Assembly (NCBI GenBank): GCA_032622095.1
Contig: CP136067.1
Span: 59,747,899 to 59,811,898, forward strand
Reading direction: 5' to 3'
DNA: 64,000 nt
DNA from: Siphonodentalium dalli
Lineage: Eukaryota; Mollusca; Scaphopoda; Gadilida; Siphonodentaliidae
Shown: in pieces, positions 57,382-64,000 of the stretch
Layout of the letters: the number at the start of each line of letters is the position of its first letter
Position numbering within the stretch: position 1 is the stretch's first letter
Translations under genes and position numbers: made by a program
Notes under the pieces: generated by a model
Told to the model about the DNA's origin: nothing
Databases searched by the model: none
The model's input: the letters and a program-made list of their open reading frames with translations, nothing else

Positions 57382-58911
57382 TAATTTCTTCAGCCAGTAG
57401 ATCTTATGGTACCCAATTTGTTTAACTCCATTATCAGTTAATACATGGATCGAATGGTAACAAAGTAACAGAATTAATACTGGAGCAAAACTGACTGTAA
57501 TATCACTTAAAACGAACAGAGTACTCAAATTTTATTACATATTACTGAGAAATTTATCAGCTGATATAAAACAGGTGTAATTCTTGTGCATTGCGATATG
57601 GTGTTTATGGTTTATTCGTCTCATGACCTCCTTGATTCCACTTGATAACCTTGAACCGACCCCAAAGTAGTACTTCACTTGAATATACTGTCCGCACTCC
57701 GCTGAAATGGTCACGCGATAACCATGAACCGACCCCTGATAACATTTACCAAGAATGTACATGAGGCCAGTAAAATTAACTGTTCGCTCTCGGCCACACT
57801 GAATATTACTTTCAGGAGCTCGTTTACAATTATATCATTAGTTTCTGTAACAACTCAATTAAACAAATGAAATGCCAAATAGCAAAGTGGCATGTTATTC
57901 AAGCAACATTTTCTATGTTAAGTTAAGAGTGCTGCATATCAAAACTCAGTATATCAACAATCCAACTTCCTTAGTGTGACAATGAAAGTTTAGTTTTTGA
58001 AACCCTGACTAGTTACAACACTATTAATAGTTGTTATTCATATAACCAATTTGCTTATTTATTTGCATTTTCTCAATGCCGATGAAGTATTAATCGTTAC
58101 GTAAACACGTGATTGTTTTCAATGTATTGTTGACACGGTGATGATTTTACCGGGTGACCGTATTGGTGTGGCCTGTGATATGACATTGTTTATTTCTCCA
58201 CTGTGACCTTCAATGCGACCTATGAGATTACTTGCCGTGTTCGGCTAACGGGGGAACTGTCAATATTCCCGCCACGCGCTGTCTTAGCCAATGACAATGA
58301 AGCGCAGTTAATTATTTGTTTAAGGCATCAGCTGTTTTTTCGAACAGCCGCTTGTATGAATTGTTCTGGAGTTACCGTTACTCTAAATAATATCTCTTAG
58401 TGCCATAACAGTAATAGCTACTTTGAACATCATTAAAACCTTGGTTATTTAAGTTTACCATTGACCGGAATATGTTTATACCAGAATTTAAAGGCGCATC
58501 TTACTTTCATTTAAAACGTTAAATGTTCAATTTAACACATAACTATATATTTTAACATGACTCTACATGACAAAAGACTATATAACGTAATCCAAATATT
58601 TCACATATAATGTAACTATACCATTCGAAATATTAAACTATTTCAAGTCGCAAAGAAAGCTCACGATATGACCAGTGAGGAAATAAGCATGTTGCATATT
58701 TATAGCGAAATGCCATCTTACCATCGGGGAGGTATATTATTGTTTTGTATTAGTTATTTGAATAAGTATAACATGATTGTGATTCCGATTTATATTCCGA
58801 CTCTGGGTCTAAATAGACTGTCTCGTCCTGCATTTAATATCTTATTGGTGTTACCAAACCACATTGCCATAGTTATAAAGTTTTCCATTGAGTGTGGCCT
58901 CTTACTTTGTG
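57382..58911 (+). other. 5' region of the retrotransposon, no ORF1 seen
   Basis: Only short frames. 58060-58400 is richer in GC. It may contain the internal promoter or a decayed ORF1; nothing decisive. Confidence 0.4.
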
Positions 58912-61900
58912 ATGGCTAATCGCAAAACTATAGAGCTTGATGATATAGAAAACAATGATGTTTTTGATTTCTTAGAAACCTACCAATCACGTTCAGACGG
59001 ACAAGAGGGCTCGTGCGATAATCCCATAAATGGATTAGTTCCGACTAAATATTTTTTACCCGAGGAATATAATAATATTGTAGCCAGAACAAAAAGTCAA
59101 GTTTCATTGTTTAGCTTAAATTGTCAAAGTCTCAATGCCAATTGGGATGCTTTCAACACTTTGATTTACGAACTACAAAATACGAATGACAAATTTGGAG
59201 TCATAGCTAGGTCTCACTGAAATATTTCGCACCCCTGATAACATTAATTTCTCATTAGTAGGTTATCATCCTCTCATAAAAAAATGTAGACCCGATGATG
59301 ATGATTCAAGAGGGGGCGTTGGGCTTTTCATTAGAGATGATTTGAACTTTAAAATTCGGGAAGATTTATCAATTTTTTTGCCTCACGTTTTTGAATCACT
59401 CTTCATTGAGATATCCGAACATCATAGAAAGCCGTATATTGTTGGAATTATATACAGACCTAACACTCAGCCAAAGGCTGATATAGATAAATTTATCAAA
59501 ACAATGAAGGAGATAATGACAAAAATAAATTCTGAGCACAAAAAAGGGTTTTTAATGGGTGATTATAATATTGACTTGTTGAAATTCGGATTACACGTGA
59601 AAACAAATGAATTTATTAACTCGTTTTTTGCTGATGGGTTTCTACCAACCATTCTTAGACCGACGAGAGTTACCACATATACTGCCACATTGATAGATCA
59701 AATACTTACTAATGACCCCTTGATGAGCTTCCAATCGGGTATTGTCATAACCGATGTCAGTGACCATTTTGGTATATTTTATCGGGAAAAGGCAATTCTC
59801 CACAGTCATCAACAGTTAGGAACACAATTACAGAGGAGCTTCTGTGAAGATAATGTATCATGTTTTAAACGTATATTGTCTTCGACAAATTATGACTCTG
59901 TGTTACATGCATCTAGTCCTGATGGGTCGTATGACTCATTCATGAATCTGTTTTTAAAAGGTTATGATGTTGCCTTTCCTCTTAGAGTAGTACAAATCAA
60001 ACGAAAACACATAAAACTAAAGCCTTGGATGACCGGTGGGCTCCTTAAATCGTCTTTGCACAAAGATAAATTATATAGAAAGAAATTGAAGAACCCCACT
60101 GACGGTAATATTGAACTATATAAGGAGTATTGCAGATATTTTAATCGAATTAAAAGATACAGCAAACGGACACACTATGAGAATATTCTGAACTCTTGTA
60201 GATCTGACATGAAAAAAACTTGGAACATATTACGCGAAGTCATTCAAAAGAGCAATAAGAAACCTCAATACCCCCACATTTTTGTGATTGAAGGGAAACC
60301 TATCCACAATAAACAACAAGTGTCTGAAGAATTTAACAAATTCTTCTCAACAATCGGCGAACGCGAAGCAGATAAAATATCGACTAACTCTAATATGGAT
60401 TTCTCAAGCTATCTTGGCCAACCTGAAATTAGAAGTATGTTCGTGCGGCCCACCACCGTAGAAGAATTGGGTTATATTGTTAACAAAATGAAGAATAAAC
60501 AAAGCAAAGATAACAAGGGGATTTCAGCAGGTTTATGGAAACAAATTATTGAGGAAATTTCAATACCTCTATGTCATATAATAAATAATTCATTAGAGGC
60601 AGGCATTGTTCCAAAAGAGATGAAAATAGCTAGAGTTATTCCTCTATTTAAATCCAATGAAAGAAATATGATTCAAAATTATCGTCCAATTAGTATTCTT
60701 CCCACATTTTCTAAAATCCTAGAGAAAGTGGTATGTAACAGGTTAGTGGAATTTTTCCATGATAAATTCTATAAAGAACAATATGGCTTCCGGAGAGGCC
60801 ATTCTACAGTTCACCCAATAATCCGACTTCTTAACGACATTGTGATTAATAATGACAAGAAATCAAAAGATTGTACATTAACAACTTTTATTGACTTCTC
60901 AAAAGCTTTCGATACCAGAAATCACGATATACTATTATCTAAACTTGAATTTTATGGAGTTCGAGGCAATATAAAACATTGGTTCGAGAGTTACTTAAGA
61001 GATAGAGTGCAATATGTAGATTTAGACGGTTGTGTATCAAGTGAAATCCATATTACAACTGGTGTCCCTCAGGGATCTATCTTAGGCCCTTTACTTTTTC
61101 TTATCTATGTGAATGACATGCACCTGAGTACATCATTATCCCTTTTATCATTTGCAGATGATACCACTGTATATGCGTCTCATCATAATTTAGATTTACT
61201 TTTTAAGCGCACAAATGTTCAACTTGAATTACTCAATCAATGGTGCAAGGCAAACAAACTGTCATTAAATGCCAAGAAAACCAAATATATTTTATTTCAA
61301 CCAACTGGTGGAAACTATAATTGCACGAAACATACTCTACAGATAAATGGTCAAATAATTGAAAGAATAGGAAGCAACTGCAAAGAAAAATCCTTCAAAT
61401 TCCTTGGTATTCATCTGGACGAAAATTTAACATTCAAAAACCACACGGCTTTAATTGCAACAAGAATGTCTAGAGCTCTATATGCAATTAACAGAGTTAA
61501 ACACATTCTTCCAGAAAGGAATTTACGACAGTTGTATTACAGTCTAATTCATAGTCACCTAACATATGGCATAGAAATTTGGGGAAATTCGAATACGTTT
61601 AATAAATTAATAGTATTGCAGAAAAAGGCAATTCGCATTATACATAATAAAAGATATAACAGCCACACCGATCCACTCTTTAAAAAAAGTAATATACTAA
61701 AAGCTCACGATCTTTATAAATTACGCACCTATCAATTCATGAACGATTGGTTCTGCAACCAACTACCTATCTCATTTCAGAACACTTATCGCATATACCA
61801 CAACCCAACAATGGTAACAAGACAAAGTGGCAAATTAGGTGGAACAAAATCTAGAACATCCTTCACCGAATACCTCCCTTACCATAACTTCCCGAAACTT

Positions 61901-62065
61901 TGGAAAGAACTAGATACATCTTTACAGTTAGTTTTACCACGTTCCAAATTTAAACGAGACGTATCTGAAGATATCATAAGCAGCTATCTTGACAGTGTTC
62001 TTTGTAAAAACCTACACTGTTTAGACTGTTATCCGTTCATGGATGAATCAACTATATATATGTAA
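58912..62065 (+). CDS. Retrotransposon ORF2: endonuclease-reverse transcriptase, one frameshift
   Basis: It copies element RNA into DNA at a nicked chromosomal target. ATG at 58912 (MANRKTIELDD) opens the frame; after VSLFSLNCQSLN, the start of the APE-type endonuclease, a single extra base near 59207-59210 shifts it. The second frame (from 59210, LTEIFRTPD) runs to TAA at 62065; about 1050 residues in all. Endonuclease signatures: TE, RGGVGLF, MGDYNIDLL (59557), TLIDQI, SDH (59758). Reverse transcriptase: NYRPISILPTFSK, motif A FIDFSKAFD (60888), motif B GVPQGSILGP (61061), motif C FADD (61151), FLGIHLDENL. The C-terminus has LQKKAIRII...HTDPLF without a Cys/His knuckle. All catalytic residues look present, so the copy is probably young. 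Best placed in the CR1/jockey group; the exact clade needs a tree. Confidence 0.9.
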
Positions 62066-62426
62066 GAATTGTTAAGTGAATCCAACGCATGTACGCCCAT
62101 TATGTGTGAAGAATACAACTATATCATCAGTCTTATATTATACCAAAATTTATATTATATATCATAATTGAACGATATTTTACTGTATTGCCACTTAGGC
62201 TATGGAAAAAACTAAACCACAAAAGTATCGTTGTCTACACTACTATAGATAAAAAAAACTTGTATCACCATTATATGCTGTCATTTGGGATCAGAGTCGG
62301 AATATAATTATCTAAGTTTGGGAGTGTGCAGGAAGACGACCAGTAGGTCATGCCATCCCCCAGTAATATATACTATATTTTGTTTGATTTTTGTATTATA
62401 CATTATCATGTTTGTTATATATTACT

Positions 62427-62452
62427 AAATAAAATTGAATTGAATTGAATTG
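62427..62452 (+). other. Polyadenylation-like word and simple-repeat tail of the retrotransposon
   Basis: AATAAA followed by ATTGAATTGAATTGAATTG; marks the 3' end where reverse transcription starts. Confidence 0.75.
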
Positions 62453-63318
62453 TTATTAGACGGTGTCACAAGTTTGAAGTCAGAATCTCTGTAAGTGCAT
62501 TCTATTTACAACCACAGGGGTCCGGGAACTTTAAAAAAAATATTTATCTATACCTATATTTGTGAATGTCTGTATTCTATATAAATTCACGAGGGATCTT
62601 CTAGATGGCTCCAAAGGGGTCTAATAGGGGTAATTTCTTACGAGAAAGATAATCATCATAATGGTGCAGATTAGAAATGTACATGTACACATCACTTGAC
62701 GGTATTGGGGTAAGGGACACAAAGTGGGAGGGGCAAAACAATTCCACACCGCTTTAACCTGGGAAATGACGGGTCACCACTCACCCTGCTAGTTATATCA
62801 TATTTAGAGGATATTTCTTGTTTGGTTTTATATTAGACCCTATATCAGCTCGAGGTAACCTCATATCTCTATCAACCTGAGGTCGAAGGCTGATATGAGC
62901 TTACCGAGGGGGGGGGGGGGGCTGAACTCAGGCCTATATATTAAAACCAACCATGTACTTGTACCAAGCAATTTACCCTTTCTATTAAGTAGTTATTTCT
63001 TATGAGAAAGATAATCATCATAATGGTGCAGATTAGAAATCTCTACACTGATGTTATTGGGATCAGGGACAAAAAGTGTGAGGGGCAAAACAAGTCCACA
63101 CCGCATTAATCTGGGCAACGACAGGTCACCCTGCTAGTTATATAATACATGTACATGTATTTATAGGATATTTCTTCGTTGGTTTGATATTAGGCCCTAA
63201 ATCAGCCTGAGGTAAACTCATATCACTATCAGCCTGACGTTGAAGGCTGATATGAGGTTACCGAGGACTGAAATCACCTTTTTGTTTACTATTTTTATAA
63301 CACATTTTTAAAAACTAT
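62453..63318 (+). repeat. Right half of the interrupted dispersed repeat, with an internal duplication
   Basis: 62452-62760 is nearly identical to 63703-64000, start-to-start distance 1251. Inside, 'gagaaagataatcatcataa' at 62643 recurs at 63004, giving an internal duplication of about 330 bp. Each half contains a hairpin ('atatgaggttacc' paired with its complement) at about 62846-62911 and 63203-63268, next to a G14 run in the first. Confidence 0.8.
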
Positions 63319-64000
63319 TTTTATAACAAACCGTCATGTCATAAAACTTTCAGGTGATCTCAGATATAGTTTTCCCGCTTGCTACGTTCCAAACATTTTT
63401 GCGAACTATAAAATGTCCCAAATTGGTTGTACGGTATGTATCTAATATACCAGAAAATATGAAATAAAATCAATATTGTCAGATGGAAGCATTTCCGGAC
63501 AGGGGTTTTCAATTCAAATTTATTATTTTTAATATTTCATACATATTTCAGGAAACTGCTGCATATAAAACTTGGTTTAGGGAGAGATCTTTAAACTGTA
63601 ATTACATTCAAAACCAAGATTATTCCTTAAATGATAATTTTGAGAGGGGGGGGGGACTGATTTTCTAATCTTTCAACCTAAATCAAAGTATACTGGTACA
63701 TGTTATTAGACGGTGTCACAAGTTTGAAGTCAGAATCTCTGTAAGTGCATTCTATTTACAACCACAGGGGTCCGGGAACTTTAAAAAAAATATTTATCTA
63801 TACCTATATTTGTGAATGTCTGTATTCTATATAAATTCACGAGGGATCTTCTAGATGGCTCCAAAGGGGTCTGATAGGGGTAATTTCTTACGAGAAAGAT
63901 AATCATCATAATGGTGCAGATTAGAAATGTACATGTACACAGAACTTGACGGTATTGGGGTAAGGGACACAAAGTGGGAGGGGCAAAACAATTCCACACC
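63319..64000 (+). repeat. Second copy of the dispersed repeat, without the retrotransposon
   Basis: It matches 56362-56616 joined directly to 62452-62760, except for about 120 unrelated bases at 63361-63480. It continues past the window end. Confidence 0.85.

Larger units (their letters stand above)
56617..62452 (+). mobile_element. Non-LTR retrotransposon, near full length (about 5.8 kb)
   Basis: The boundaries come from the uninterrupted target copy near 63700. The element has a long 5' region with two direct 320 bp repeats, one large endonuclease/reverse transcriptase ORF (58912-62065), a 3' UTR of about 360 bases, an AATAAA word (62427) and a TTGAA simple-repeat tail, as in CR1/L2-like elements. 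I see no ORF1 in 57380-58900; it is either missing or decayed. A target duplication is absent or only 2-3 bases. Confidence 0.75.

Overview
The window is eukaryotic, AT-rich, gene-poor and packed with mobile and tandem DNA. A marine invertebrate, most likely a mollusc such as a bivalve, fits best: non-LTR retrotransposons of the CR1/jockey-like type, Helitron-like elements built around minisatellites, many fold-back elements and MITEs, poly-G/C runs, and the recurring octamer TACATGTA. The organism is an inference; no species-diagnostic gene is present. Only one stretch looks like an ordinary host gene: a two-exon coiled-coil protein on the minus strand (18107-19308).

Layout. 0.4-1.3 kb and 4.0-6.9 kb: head-to-tail Helitron-like elements (5' TC, 3' hairpin then CTAG, followed by T) carrying periodic NRF1-like and ERR/NR5A-like motifs. 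2.0-9.7 kb: two decayed copies of a FEN1/XPG-like nuclease gene with a cysteine-rich tail, inside a structure with long inverted repeats; the first copy is split by a 3.7 kb insertion flanked by a 63 bp duplication. 9.8-10.9 kb: a fold-back element. 13.3-17.9 kb: a 30 bp minisatellite interrupted by a 437 bp element (called A here) with palindromic ends, and by an A-B-A composite. 18.1-19.3 kb: the coiled-coil gene. 21.5-23.1 kb: remnant of a retrotransposon.

23.4-51.6 kb is the centrepiece. The same A and B modules are arranged as (A-B)x10-A in near-identical units of about 1344 or 1353 bp, the whole flanked by a 4 bp duplication (TTGA). The second A copy is broken by one 14.3 kb insertion (24899-39197) with 28 bp inverted termini, a 2 bp duplication and repetitive subterminal regions. 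That insertion holds further MITEs, fold-backs, a retrotransposon fragment and a 1.8 kb minisatellite, but no transposase that I can see.

52-56 kb: mostly unique AT-rich DNA with one strong palindrome. 56.6-62.5 kb: a nearly intact non-LTR retrotransposon with a single frameshift in its endonuclease/reverse transcriptase ORF. It interrupts a repeat whose uninterrupted copy lies at 63.5-64 kb.

Apart from the retrotransposon enzyme, the sequences here interact by nesting rather than as a pathway. Relative insertion order can be read at several places because uninterrupted copies of the target are also in the window.
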